Under the pieces are notes generated by a model. The model was not told the DNA's origin. It searched no databases and was given only the letters and a program-made list of their open reading frames with translations. A program made the position numbers and the translations under genes. A stretch of 38,628 nucleotides of DNA, taken from Streptomyces zinciresistens K42 (lineage in GTDB: Bacteria; Actinomycetota; Actinomycetes; Streptomycetales; Streptomycetaceae). Below, piece after piece: positions 1 through 7,756 of this stretch (positions within the stretch are counted from its first letter, which is position 1; every line of letters begins with the position of its first letter). Location of the stretch: the NCBI RefSeq assembly GCF_000225525.1, contig NZ_AGBF01000052.1, positions 1 to 38,628 of the forward strand, given 5' to 3'.

Positions 1-187
1 CGGAGCGGACGGCCCGGCGCAGCCAGGCGGGCGGGTCGGCGGGCGGGCCGTGGGCGGCGAGGCGTTCCAGGAGGCGCAGCCAGACCGCCTGTTCGAGGTC
101 CCCCGGTTCCGTGCCGGCCGCCGGTGCCTCGGCGCGGGCCTCCGCGAGGAGCAGTGGGCGCAGGGCGGTGACCAGGTCGTACGTCAT
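1..187 (-). CDS. Sigma-70 family RNA polymerase sigma factor, N-terminal fragment
   Basis: Leftward gene cut by the left window edge. The 62 visible residues start MTYDLVTALRPLLLAE and contain a helix of the kind DLEQAVWLRLLERL followed by PPAWLRRAVRS. This is the region-2 pattern (acidic Dx(E/Q)QxVWLRLLE helix, then a WLRR.VR segment) of sigma-70/ECF-like factors. Only the beginning of region 2 is present, so regions 3 and 4 and any regulatory domain cannot be judged. The ATG at 187 is the first in-frame start and is 75 bp downstream of the phosphodiesterase gene end, on the same strand. The assignment rests on this short stretch only. Confidence 0.55.
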   Translation of the reverse strand, partial: MTYDLVTALRPLLLAEARAEAPAAGTEPGDLEQAVWLRLLERLAAHGPPADPPAWLRRAVRS

Positions 188-261
188 GTCCGCAACGACG
201 CGGCCGTCCGGGCGCGGGGTTGCCCGGACGGCCGTCGGTCACTCCAACAGGCGGCGGGGAC

Positions 262-1428
262 TCAGCCGTTGACGAAGTCCTCGCGGGCCAGCAGGGCGGT
301 GTCGGTGTTGTCGGTGAAGATCCCGTCGATGCCGGTCGCGAAGTACGTCCGGTACAGGGCGAGGGCGTCGCCGTACGCGTCCGGGTCGGTGCCCTTGCGA
401 AGGCTCGGCGGGAGGAAGGGGTTCTCGTTGCGCATCGTGTAGGGGTGCAGGATCAGTCCGACCTTGTGTGCGTCGGCGACGAGCGTGGTGGGCCGGGTGA
501 GGTTGCCGGAGGCGTCCTTCGGCACGATCAGGTCCAGGGTGGGGCCGATGCCCTGGGCGTAGGAGGCGATCTCCCGGAGGCCCGCGGGCTTGATCAGGTC
601 GTCGACGGTGCGCGGGTCGCCGGTCTCGACGAAGTCCCAGGGGCGGGTGCCCGCGCCCGACAGGAGCAGGACCAGCGGGTTGTCGAGCAGCCGGTTCAGG
701 CGCTGGATGCTGCCCGGTTCGAAGGACTGCAGGACGACCGGCGCGTTGCGGCCGTCCTTGCGGTGCCGGCGCAGCAGCTTGGCGACCCGCTCCTCCAGGC
801 CGAGGCCCAGCTTGCGGTAGTAGGTGGGGTGCTTGGTCTCGGGGTAGATCCAGACCTGCTTGCCGCGGCGGCGGGTCTGCTCGTCCTGCCAGCGCAGCAT
901 CTCCTCGAAGGTGGGGATCTCCCAGCGGCCGTCGTAGAGGGTGTTGTGCGGGCGGTTGGCGGGGATGCGCTCGACGGCGCGCAGGGTCTTCAGCTCGGCG
1001 AGGGTGAAGTCCTCGGTGAACCAGCCGGTGTAGGTGACCCCGTCGATGACCTTGGTGGTGCGGCGGTCGGCGAAGGCGGGGTGCTCGGCGACGTCGGTGG
1101 TGCCGCCGATCTCCGACTCGTGGCGGCAGACGAGATGGCCGTCCCTGGTGGGGACGAGGTCGCCCGCCTCGACGATGTCCGCGCCCATGTCGAGGGCCAG
1201 CTGGTAGGAGCCGAGGGTGTGCTCGGGCCGGTAGCCGCTGGCTCCGCGGTGGCCGATGACCGTCGGCCTGGGCAGGCTCTTGAGCCCGCCGCCCTCGCCG
1301 CCGCGGGTCCCGGCGGCCCGCGCCGTGCCCGGCAGTCCGAGGGCCGCGCCGCCGGCGCCGAGCACGGCCGCGCCGAGAAGTGCCCGCCGTGCGGTTCCGG
1401 CCGTCTGCCCGTTCTCCTGGGTTGCCAT
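262..1428 (-). CDS. Tat-exported glycerophosphodiester phosphodiesterase
   Basis: 388 aa. It should hydrolyse glycerophosphodiesters to glycerol-3-phosphate plus an alcohol outside the membrane. The N-terminus has a twin-arginine signal (TARRALLGAAVLG, R14-R15, hydrophobic stretch to about residue 32, then a TARA|AG-type cleavage region). The mature part opens with the family signature VIGHRGASGYRPEHTLGSY (His60 and His70 of the HRG...EHT pair), continues with VEAGDLVPTRDGHLVCRHE, and ends with GIDGIFTDNTD, where GDPD enzymes bind metal and close the TIM barrel. The ATG at 1428 is chosen because AGGAAGG lies about 7 nt before it and the Tat motif then sits at the normal position; the frame is open upstream but that stretch is arginine-rich and unlikely to be coding. 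Confidence 0.9.
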   Translation of the reverse strand: MATQENGQTAGTARRALLGAAVLGAGGAALGLPGTARAAGTRGGEGGGLKSLPRPTVIGHRGASGYRPEHTLGSYQLALDMGADIVEAGDLVPTRDGHLVCRHESEIGGTTDVAEHPAFADRRTTKVIDGVTYTGWFTEDFTLAELKTLRAVERIPANRPHNTLYDGRWEIPTFEEMLRWQDEQTRRRGKQVWIYPETKHPTYYRKLGLGLEERVAKLLRRHRKDGRNAPVVLQSFEPGSIQRLNRLLDNPLVLLLSGAGTRPWDFVETGDPRTVDDLIKPAGLREIASYAQGIGPTLDLIVPKDASGNLTRPTTLVADAHKVGLILHPYTMRNENPFLPPSLRKGTDPDAYGDALALYRTYFATGIDGIFTDNTDTALLAREDFVNG

Positions 1429-1817
1429 GAGCGCCCTTCCTGCCTCTGCCCGTCGCTGCGCGCCGATCGTAGGGGGGTGTCCATGACCGGTGGGAGACCC
1501 GGGACGGAACACGCGGATGACACGGGATGTCGGGCCGGGAGGGCGGGATGACGGGCCGTCGGACCGGTGGCGGGAAACCCGTGTACCCGCGAACCCGCGA
1601 ACCCGCCTACCCGCACGACACGCCCAGGAGCGATGTCGGTCACATGGTTGCGACCGCGTTACGGGCGGTGGACGGCACGTCACCGCAGGTAAAAGTACGT
1701 CAACACTGAGTAAGACCTCGGTGAAGTCGGCTCACCCGATGTGCGGGATCGCCCGGACCGCGAGTATCGTCCTCACCTGCACAGACAGTTACGAATCCCT
1801 TGACACCGGAGGGCCCG
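1429..1817. other. Divergent intergenic region between the GDPD and PlsC genes
   Basis: About 390 bp without a gene. It must hold the promoters of the leftward phosphodiesterase gene and the rightward acyltransferase gene. It contains a short 8-bp tandem repeat (1585-1616) and a relatively AT-rich segment from about 1690 to 1800. I could not identify a convincing -35/-10 pair for either direction. Confidence 0.5.
1585..1616. repeat. 8-bp tandem repeat, four units (acccgcga type)
   Basis: Units are acccgcga, acccgcga, acccgcct and acccgcac, head to tail in the divergent intergenic region. The last two units are degenerate. No function is suggested by the sequence. Confidence 0.6.
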
Positions 1818-2492
1818 TTGTCCCGCTTCGCGCTCATCAAGGCAGTGCTCGGACCGATCATGCGCCTGATGTTCCGCCCCCAGGTGGAGGGCGCGGAGCG
1901 CATCCCGGGCGACGGTCCGGTCATCCTGGCCGGAAACCACCTCACGTTCATCGACTCGATGATCCTCCCGCTGGTCTGCGACCGTCAGGTGCTGTTCATC
2001 GGCAAGGACGAGTACGTCACCGGCAAGGGCGTCAAGGGCCGTCTGATGGCGTGGTTCTTCACCGGCGTCGGCATGATCCCGGTGGACCGGGACGGCGGCC
2101 GGGGCGGTGTCGCCGCGCTGATGACCGGGCGCCGGATCCTGGAGGAGGGGCAGGTGTTCGGCATCTACCCCGAGGGCACGCGCTCCCCCGACGGCCGGCT
2201 GTACCGGGGGCGCACCGGCATCGCGCGGCTGACGCTGATGACCGGGGCGCCGGTGGTTCCGTTCGCCATGATCGGCACGGACAAGATCCAGCCGGGCGGG
2301 TCGGGGATGCCGCGGCCGCGCAAGGTGACGGTGCGGTTCGGTGAGGCGATGGAGTTCTCCCGGTACGAGGGGATGGACCGGGACCGGTACGTGCTGCGGG
2401 CGGTGACGGACTCGGTGATGACCGAGGTGATGCGGCTGTCCGGGCAGGAGTACGTGGACGTGTACGCGAGCAAGGCCAAGGCGGCGGCGTAG
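1818..2492 (+). CDS. Lysophospholipid (1-acyl-glycerol-3-phosphate) acyltransferase, PlsC-like
   Basis: 224 aa from the TTG at 1818. It transfers an acyl chain to lysophosphatidic acid (or a related acceptor) in membrane phospholipid synthesis. Motif I of the family is NHLTFID (N40-H41-x4-D46), motif III is YPEGTRSPDGRLYRGR (E119-G120-T121), and the segment GAPVVPFAMIGTD matches motif IV; the catalytic HX4D dyad is intact. TTG at 1818 is preferred over TTG at 1800 because GGAGGG lies 5 nt before 1818 and the protein then begins MSRFALIKAV like a typical actinobacterial member. The neighbouring phosphodiesterase releases glycerol-3-phosphate, so both may belong to phospholipid turnover, but they are divergent and need not be co-regulated. 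Confidence 0.88.
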   Translation: MSRFALIKAVLGPIMRLMFRPQVEGAERIPGDGPVILAGNHLTFIDSMILPLVCDRQVLFIGKDEYVTGKGVKGRLMAWFFTGVGMIPVDRDGGRGGVAALMTGRRILEEGQVFGIYPEGTRSPDGRLYRGRTGIARLTLMTGAPVVPFAMIGTDKIQPGGSGMPRPRKVTVRFGEAMEFSRYEGMDRDRYVLRAVTDSVMTEVMRLSGQEYVDVYASKAKAAA

Positions 2493-2547
2493 TTCCGCCG
2501 GCCGGGCGCGGGGGCGGCGGGGCCGGGTTCGGCTCCGGTCCGTTCCC

Positions 2548-2598
2548 GGGCGCGGGTGGGTGGGGGCTCGTCGCGCGGTTTCCCGCGCCCCCGAGGGG
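2548..2598. repeat. Streptomyces-type dispersed intergenic element with a GCGCGG/CCGCGC hairpin
   Basis: Read on the minus strand the segment runs CGGGGGCGCGGGAAACCGCGCG and then ACGAGCCCCCAC. From memory this is a variant of the GGGGCGCGGGGAACTGCGCGA(C)..AGCCCCCAC element that recurs many times between genes in Streptomyces genomes. Its core is an inverted repeat GCGCGG (2573-2578) / CCGCGC (2583-2588). It lies between two convergent genes and probably contributes to transcription termination or transcript-end stability. I could not count its copies elsewhere. Confidence 0.5.
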
Positions 2599-2646
2599 GT
2601 CGAGGCCGCGGTCGGCCGGCACCTGCCGTGGGAGCGCCGGGCCGTC

Positions 2647-2692
2647 GGCCCCCGGCCCCCGCGCTTCCGGCGGGGCGTGGGGGTCGGGGGCC
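2647..2692. terminator. Large GC-rich hairpin between convergent plsC-like and MFS genes
   Basis: GGCCCCCGGCCCCCGCGC (2647-2664) pairs with the segment ending GCGTGGGGGTCGGGGGCC (2675-2692), with only two non-Watson-Crick positions and a short loop. It ends 5 bp before the stop codon of the leftward MFS gene. The placement between converging genes supports a bidirectional terminator; there is no U-tract, which is usual in Streptomyces. Confidence 0.55.
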
Positions 2693-2697
2693 GGGCT

Positions 2698-4224
2698 TCA
2701 GTGGACGGTGTCCAGGCGTTGGCCTCTCAGGAGGTACCAGGCCGCCACCGCCGCCGCGAGGAGTACCGCCGCACCGGCTCCCGCCGCGAGGGCGAGGCCG
2801 TCGGTGAAGGACGCGCGGGCCGCCTCCAGCATCGCCTGGGCCGGACCGGCCGGCATGGCGCCCGCCGCCTCCACCGCGCCGCCCAGCGACTCGTGGGCCG
2901 CGGCGGGGGTGCCGGCCGGGCCGGTGAAGTCGCGGTACACCCCGGTCACGATCGAGCCGAGGACCGCGATGCCCAGCGCGGCGCCCAGTTCGTAGGCCGT
3001 CTCGGACACCGCGGACGCGGCGCCCGCCTGCTCCTTCGGCACGGAGGACAGGATCACGTCGGAGGTCACCGTGAAGGAGAAGCCCGCGCCGACGCCGACC
3101 ACCAGCAGGGCGGCGCCCAGGAGCGGGTAGCCCGTGGTGGCGTCGATCACCGTCAGCGCGGCCAGCGCGAGCCCGATCGCCGCGAGGCCGCCGCAGACCA
3201 CGGCGCGCACGGAGAACCTGCGGGCCGTACGGCCGGCGATCAGACCGGCCACGACCGCGCCGATCGCGGCGGGCAGTTCGGCGAGGCCCGCCTCGAACGG
3301 ACCCCGGCCCTGGACGAGTTGCAGGAACTGCGAGAGGAAGAACACCAGGCCGGACAGGCCGAGGATGGTCAGCAGGTCGGCCAGCACGGCACCGCTGAAG
3401 CCGCGGCTGCGGAACAGCCGCATGTCCAGCAGCGGGGCCGGCAGGGTGAGCTGGCGGCGTACGAAGCCGTACAGCGCGCCCGCGCCCAGCACCCCGGTGG
3501 CGAGCGTGATCCAGGTGAGGCCACCGGCCGCCGCCTCCTTGACGGCGTAGACGATCCCGATCATGCCGACGAGCGACAGCAGCACGCTGGCCAGGTCCCA
3601 CGGTCCGGGGCTGGGGTTGCGGGACTCCGGGAGCAGCCTGATGCCGACGAGCACGAGGACGGCCATCACCGGCAGGTTGATCAGGAAGACCGAGCCCCAC
3701 CAGAAGTGTTCGAGCAGGAAGCCGCCGACGATGGGCCCGACGGCGGTGCCCGCGGAGGCGGTCGCGCCCCAGATGCCGATGGCGAGGCTGCGCTCGCGCG
3801 GGTCGTGGAAGAGGTTGCGGATCAGCGCGAGGGTCGCGGGCATGAGCGTCGCGCCGGCGACGCCGAGCAGGGCGCGGGCGACGATCAACATCTCGGGGGT
3901 CGTCGCGTAGGCGTTGAGGACGGAGATCGCGCCGAAGGCCGTGGCACCGATGAGCAGGATGCGCTTGCGGCCGATGCGGTCGCCGAGGCTGCCCATGGAG
4001 ACCAGCAGACCGGCGATCACGAAGGAGTAGACGTCGCCTATCCACAGCAGCTGGGTGCCGGAGGGCTTCAGATCCTCGCTGATGTAGGGGGTCGCGAGGC
4101 CGAGGACGGTGGCGTCGACGGCCACCAGCAGCACGGCGAGCACGAGGACGGACAGCGCGAGCCACCGGCCGGGGCGCTTGGTCACCGCCTCGTTCGTCGT
4201 CGCCGGCCGCAGGGTGCTGCTCAT
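2698..4224 (-). CDS. MFS multidrug efflux transporter, DHA2 (14-TMS, QacA/EmrB) family
   Basis: 508 aa integral membrane protein, proton-coupled drug exporter by family. TM1 contains the DHA2 motif LLVAVDATVLGLATPYI (with the membrane Asp of LDxTIVNVALP-type motifs), followed by LWIGDVYSFVIAGLLVSMGSLGDRIGRKR, which is motif A (GxLaDRxGrkr) between TM2 and TM3. Motif C-like sequences GTAVGPIVGGFLLEHFWWGSVFLINLP sit in TM5. About 14 hydrophobic segments can be counted. The ATG at 4224 overlaps the tetR stop by 4 bp (ATGA) and has GGAGAGAGG upstream, so the pair is translationally coupled. It ends with a strongly basic/hydrophobic last helix and short tail RGQRLDTVH. Substrate unknown. Confidence 0.92.
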   Translation of the reverse strand: MSSTLRPATTNEAVTKRPGRWLALSVLVLAVLLVAVDATVLGLATPYISEDLKPSGTQLLWIGDVYSFVIAGLLVSMGSLGDRIGRKRILLIGATAFGAISVLNAYATTPEMLIVARALLGVAGATLMPATLALIRNLFHDPRERSLAIGIWGATASAGTAVGPIVGGFLLEHFWWGSVFLINLPVMAVLVLVGIRLLPESRNPSPGPWDLASVLLSLVGMIGIVYAVKEAAAGGLTWITLATGVLGAGALYGFVRRQLTLPAPLLDMRLFRSRGFSGAVLADLLTILGLSGLVFFLSQFLQLVQGRGPFEAGLAELPAAIGAVVAGLIAGRTARRFSVRAVVCGGLAAIGLALAALTVIDATTGYPLLGAALLVVGVGAGFSFTVTSDVILSSVPKEQAGAASAVSETAYELGAALGIAVLGSIVTGVYRDFTGPAGTPAAAHESLGGAVEAAGAMPAGPAQAMLEAARASFTDGLALAAGAGAAVLLAAAVAAWYLLRGQRLDTVH

Positions 4225-4772
4225 GATTCCTCTCTCCGTAGCGCACCGCCGAGCAGCAGCCCGACGATCATGTGGGTGAAGTCGTTGCGGGCCACGCGGC
4301 CCTCCGCCACCGCCCAGGCAGCGGAGCCCAGCAGGCCGTAGAGGGCCTCGGTGAGCCAGAGCGGGCTCAGATCGATGCGGAACTCGCCGCTCTGCTGGCC
4401 GCGCCGGAAGAGCGCGGCCATGCGGTCGTCGATACGGGCCCAGCCCGCGTTCAGCGTGTCGCCCTCGAACAGCTGGTTCTCGGTGTAGAGGAAGGCGAGC
4501 AGGCCGGCGGCGGGCTCGATCTCGCGGACCAGCCGGTACACGGCGTCGCGCGCGGGCCCGTCGTCCAGACGGGCCGTGTCGAGCGCGGCCTCGCACTCGG
4601 CGATGCCCAGCGACTCCAGCGCCCGGACGAGGGCGTCCCGCCCGGCGAAGTGCCGGTGCAGCGTGGCCCGGCTGATCCCGGCCGCCTTGGCGACCTCGTC
4701 CATGGTCGCGGTGGCTTTGCGGGTCAGCAGGGTCGCGGCGGTGCGCAGCACATGGTCACGATCGACAGCCAT
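4221..4772 (-). CDS. TetR/AcrR family repressor of the downstream MFS pump
   Basis: 183 aa. The N-terminal HTH is readable: VLRTAATLLTRKATATMDEVAKAAGISRATLHRHFAGRDALVRAL, the canonical TetR helix-turn-helix. The C-terminal ligand/dimer domain ends GLLLGGALRREES. It is the first gene of a two-gene leftward operon and overlaps the MFS start. The start at ATG 4772 (MAVDRDHVL) gives a normal length and lies 7 nt past a TACTCT box (4780-4785), suggesting a leaderless mRNA. An in-frame ATG at 4790 (MRYSRL) is the alternative but abuts the palindrome at 4792-4809. By family and position it represses its own operon through that palindrome and responds to a pump substrate. Confidence 0.87.
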   Translation of the reverse strand: MAVDRDHVLRTAATLLTRKATATMDEVAKAAGISRATLHRHFAGRDALVRALESLGIAECEAALDTARLDDGPARDAVYRLVREIEPAAGLLAFLYTENQLFEGDTLNAGWARIDDRMAALFRRGQQSGEFRIDLSPLWLTEALYGLLGSAAWAVAEGRVARNDFTHMIVGLLLGGALRREES

Positions 4773-4791
4773 GAGACGAGAGTAGCGCATG

Positions 4792-4809
4792 TGAGACGTT
4801 GATGTCTCA
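4792..4809. promoter_or_regulatory. Palindromic operator TGAGAC-N6-GTCTCA upstream of tetR
   Basis: Perfect 6-bp arms separated by 6 bp, immediately upstream of the tetR/MFS operon. Length and symmetry fit a TetR-dimer operator. A second, smaller dyad (ATGT-tgg-ACAT) follows at about 4809-4819. Binding is inferred, not shown. Confidence 0.6.
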
Positions 4810-4851
4810 TGTTGGACATGTATGACTCACGGCTGCCGATCGGGGGGTGTG

Positions 4852-5823
4852 TCAGTGCCAGGGCAGCCGCCCGCGCCGCTCCCAGTACGCGCCCGGCTCC
4901 TCCACCAGCGCGCCGAGCCGCTCCGCCTGCTCCTCGTCGAGGTCGACGACGGCGGCGTGCAGGTTGGCGGCGAGCTGTCCGGTCGTGGCGGCCCCCGACA
5001 GGACCACTCCGGCCCAGGGCCGGCGCAGGACGAGGGCGAGCGCGACGGCGTCGCAGCCCTGGGAGGTCTCGGCGGCCACGGCCCTGAGCGCGTCGGGCGC
5101 GTAGGGGTCCGCGAGCCGCCCGTTGGCCATGCCCTCCTTGACGATCACCGTGAGACCGGCGTCGTGCGCCTCCGCGAGGGCGGGTCCGGCCGAGGTCTCC
5201 AGGGCGTTGTACGTGGACTGGACGGTACGGAAGAGGGGGGCGCCGTCGACGGTCACGGCGAGGGCGGCCCGGATGGCGTCGGCCTGGGCCGGGCCGCTGG
5301 TGGAGAAGCCGACGCTGAGGCCCTGCGCCGCGGCCTCGGCGAGCCGGGCGTGCAGGTCCTTGTCGGTGAGGGCCGGGCTGTCCGGGGTCACCGAGTGGAT
5401 CTGGTACAGGTCGAGCCGGTCGCCGAGCAGCGCGTCGCTCTCGGCGCGCTGGCGCTCGTAGCTCCGGAGGCTGTGGTCCTTGACCTCGTGCCGTTCCGCG
5501 TCGGTGGTCCACCCGGCGGTGTAGGTGTAGCCCCACTTGCTGCCCACGACGACGTCGTCGGCGCCGGGGCGCGCGTGCAGCCAGTCGGCGAGGAACTCCT
5601 CGGAACGGCCGTAGGAGCGGGCGGCGTCGATGTAGCGGACGCCCTGGGCGTAGGCGGCGTCGAGGAGTTCGTGGGTGCGGGCGCGCAGGGCGTCGACGCC
5701 GCGGTCCTCGCCGAGGTCGTCCTCGCGGCCGAGGTTGATGTAGCCGGGGCGGCCGACGGCGGCGAGGCCGAGTCCGATGTGGCAGGTCGGGGTGGTCGCT
5801 GTCGCCAGTCGGTCGAAGGGCAT
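4852..5823 (-). CDS. Aldo/keto reductase family oxidoreductase
   Basis: 323 aa NADPH-dependent reductase with a TIM-barrel fold. The catalytic tetrad of the family is present: Asp and Tyr in YIDAARSYG, Lys in VGSKWGY, and His in LYQIHSVTP. The C-terminal part carries the AKR cofactor pattern ending GAATTGQLAANL. The sequence resembles the L-fucose/D-arabinose-dehydrogenase-like branch of aldo/keto reductases that end with a long helix and PGAYWERRGRLPWH. Start ATG 5823 has GGAG 7 nt upstream. It follows argH on the same strand after a 242-bp GC-rich gap with no gene, so it is probably a separate transcription unit. Substrate cannot be read from the sequence. Confidence 0.88.
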   Translation of the reverse strand: MPFDRLATATTPTCHIGLGLAAVGRPGYINLGREDDLGEDRGVDALRARTHELLDAAYAQGVRYIDAARSYGRSEEFLADWLHARPGADDVVVGSKWGYTYTAGWTTDAERHEVKDHSLRSYERQRAESDALLGDRLDLYQIHSVTPDSPALTDKDLHARLAEAAAQGLSVGFSTSGPAQADAIRAALAVTVDGAPLFRTVQSTYNALETSAGPALAEAHDAGLTVIVKEGMANGRLADPYAPDALRAVAAETSQGCDAVALALVLRRPWAGVVLSGAATTGQLAANLHAAVVDLDEEQAERLGALVEEPGAYWERRGRLPWH

Positions 5824-6065
5824 CGCGGGCTCCGTGGGTCGGCTCCGGTACGGCTTGCGACCAACGTACCCGCGATGACCTTCCGTATCGCTCCGGCACC
5901 CGGTTCCCGGGAGGGCGGCCCCGGGGAGCGGGGCGGGTCGCGACGACGCGCGGTACGCCTCTCGGGGCCGCGGCGCCCGCCTCCCTGCGGTGGCCCCGCG
6001 CACCCCGCCGCCACTCCCCGGCAGCCGCGCGGACCCGGCGCCGCCCGCCGTCGCGGTGCCTTCGC

Positions 6066-7499
6066 TCAGCCCTGCCGCTTGGCCGCCGCCCATGTGTGCT
6101 GGACCGTCAGGTCGGCCTTGAGCTCGGCCAGTTGGACCGCCACCGCGCTCGGGGCGGTGCCGCCGCGGCCGTCGCGGGAGGCGAGGGCGCCGGGGACGTC
6201 GAGGACCGTGCGCACCTCGGGTGTCAGATGGGCGGAGATCTTCGCGAACTGCTCGTCCGTCAGTTCGTCCAGCTCCTTGCCCTCCGCCTCGGCGGCCTTC
6301 ACGCACTCGCCCGCGACCTCGTGCGCGACACGGAACGGCACGCCCTGCTTGACCAGCCACTCGGCGATGTCGGTGGCGAGGGAGAAGCCGGCCGGGGCCA
6401 GTTCCTCCATGCGGGCGCGGTTGACGGTGAGGGTCGCCATCATGCCGGTGAAGGCGGGCAGCAGGACCTCCAGCTGGTCGCAGGAGTCGAAGACCGGCTC
6501 CTTGTCCTCCTGGAGGTCGCGGTTGTAGGCGAGGGGCAGCGCCTTCAGGGTGGCGAGCAGACCGGTGAGGTTGCCGATCAGACGACCGCTCTTGCCCCGG
6601 GCCAGCTCCGCGATGTCCGGGTTCTTCTTCTGCGGCATGATCGACGAGCCGGTGGAGAAGGCGTCGTGCAGGGTCACGAAGGAGAACTCCTTCGTGTTCC
6701 AGATGATGATCTCCTCGGCGATCCGGGAGAGGTTCACGCCGATCATGGCCGTGACGAACGCGAACTCGGCGGCGAAGTCGCGCGAGGCCGTGCCGTCGAT
6801 CGAGTTGCCGGCGGAGCCGTGCTCGAAGCCGAGGTCCTCGGCCACCGCCTCCGGGTCGAGACCCAGCGAGGAGCCCGCCAGGGCGCCCGAGCCGTACGGC
6901 GAGACGGCCGTGCGCGCGTCCCACTGCCGCAGCCGCTCGGCGTCCCGGGACAGGGACTGCACATGGGCGAGGACATGGTGGGCGAAGAGCACCGGCTGGG
7001 CGTGCTGGAGGTGGGTGCGGCCGGGCATCGCCACGTCCGGGTGAGCCTCCGCGAGACCCACCAGCGCGTCCTGGAGGTCGGCGATCAGCCCGCCGATGAT
7101 CCGGGCGTGGTCGCGCAGGTACATCCGGAACAGGGTGGCGACCTGGTCGTTGCGGGACCGGCCGGCGCGCAGCTTGCCCCCGAGGTCGGGGCCGAGGCGT
7201 TCCAGCAGACCCCGCTCCAGGGCGGTGTGGACGTCCTCGTCGGCGACCGTCCCGACGAACGCGCCGGACGCCACGTCGGCCTCCAGCCGGTCGAGCCCGG
7301 CGATCATCCGGGTCAGCTCGTCCTCGGTGAGCAGGCCCGCCCTGTGCAGCACGCGCGCGTGGGCGCGCGATCCGGCGATGTCGTACGGGGCGAGGCGCCA
7401 GTCGAAGTGGACGGACGCGGACAGCCTGGCCAGGGCCTCGGCGGGACCGTCGGCGAAACGGCCGCCCCAGAGCCGGACGTCACCGCTGTTGCTGCTCAC
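6066..7499 (-). CDS. argH: Argininosuccinate lyase
   Basis: 477 aa, full length. It cleaves argininosuccinate to arginine and fumarate, the last step of arginine biosynthesis. It starts LWGGRFADGPAEALARLSAS, as ArgH proteins do, has the SRNDQVAT and GRTHLQHAQP (His163) substrate-binding segments, and carries the fumarase/aspartase-superfamily signature GSSIMPQKKNP (284-294), whose serine is in the catalytic loop. The GTG at 7499 is chosen by its GAGGAG ribosome site 8 nt upstream and by the conserved N-terminus. It stands apart from the argCJBDR operon but shares its promoter design: an ARG-box-covered promoter lies 257 nt upstream (7757-7791), leaving a long 5' UTR. Confidence 0.97.
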   Translation of the reverse strand: MSSNSGDVRLWGGRFADGPAEALARLSASVHFDWRLAPYDIAGSRAHARVLHRAGLLTEDELTRMIAGLDRLEADVASGAFVGTVADEDVHTALERGLLERLGPDLGGKLRAGRSRNDQVATLFRMYLRDHARIIGGLIADLQDALVGLAEAHPDVAMPGRTHLQHAQPVLFAHHVLAHVQSLSRDAERLRQWDARTAVSPYGSGALAGSSLGLDPEAVAEDLGFEHGSAGNSIDGTASRDFAAEFAFVTAMIGVNLSRIAEEIIIWNTKEFSFVTLHDAFSTGSSIMPQKKNPDIAELARGKSGRLIGNLTGLLATLKALPLAYNRDLQEDKEPVFDSCDQLEVLLPAFTGMMATLTVNRARMEELAPAGFSLATDIAEWLVKQGVPFRVAHEVAGECVKAAEAEGKELDELTDEQFAKISAHLTPEVRTVLDVPGALASRDGRGGTAPSAVAVQLAELKADLTVQHTWAAAKRQG

Positions 7500-7529
7500 T
7501 TGCGTTGCTCCTCGGGGGTGTGGAGGTAC

Positions 7530-7552
7530 GGGCCGCGCTTCAGGCGCGGCCC
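7530..7552 (-). promoter_or_regulatory. 9-bp GC hairpin in the argH 5' UTR
   Basis: GGGCCGCGC (7530-7538) and GCGCGGCCC (7544-7552) form a perfect 9-bp stem with a 5-nt loop. The stop codon of a possible leader peptide (7540-7542) falls in the loop, and the argH start codon is about 30 nt further along the transcript. No U-tract follows. This is where an attenuator hairpin would be expected; that role is inference. Confidence 0.5.
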
Positions 7553-7692
7553 GCGGCGGGCCCGGCCGACGGCCGCCGGCGGACGGCGCCCTCGACGCCG
7601 GGCTGACGACAGACTGTAGAGGCCGGCGCGCCGGCCGGACGCCCGCCCCGGCGCGCGTGGCGGGCGCGTGCGCGTCTCGGCGGCGCGGGCAT
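7540..7692 (-). CDS. Possible arginine-rich leader peptide of argH (50 aa)
   Basis: Small frame within the predicted argH 5' UTR. ATG 7692 is preceded by GGGGAGAAGCCG, a good ribosome site at 6 nt. The peptide begins MPAPPRRARARHARRGGR: seven of residues 6-18 are arginine and 12 of 50 overall. Residue 6 uses AGA, a rare arginine codon in Streptomyces. The stop lies in the loop of the 7530-7552 hairpin. An arginine-sensing leader would fit, but arginine-rich frames arise easily in GC-rich DNA, so I treat the coding call as tentative. The alternative is untranslated leader. Confidence 0.35.
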   Translation of the reverse strand: MPAPPRRARARHARRGGRPAGAPASTVCRQPGVEGAVRRRPSAGPAAGRA

Positions 7693-7710
7693 CGGCTTCT
7701 CCCCGTGCAC

Positions 7711-7730
7711 GTCGACACGCATGTGTCGAC
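7711..7730. promoter_or_regulatory. Perfect 8-bp inverted repeat GTCGACAC-N4-GTGTCGAC
   Basis: Lies about 26 nt downstream of the predicted argH transcription start, so it would form a stem-loop at the 5' end of the argH mRNA. As DNA it could equally be an operator for a dimeric regulator. Confidence 0.6.
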
Positions 7731-7756
7731 TCGTACTCGCTGACACACAGGCGCCA

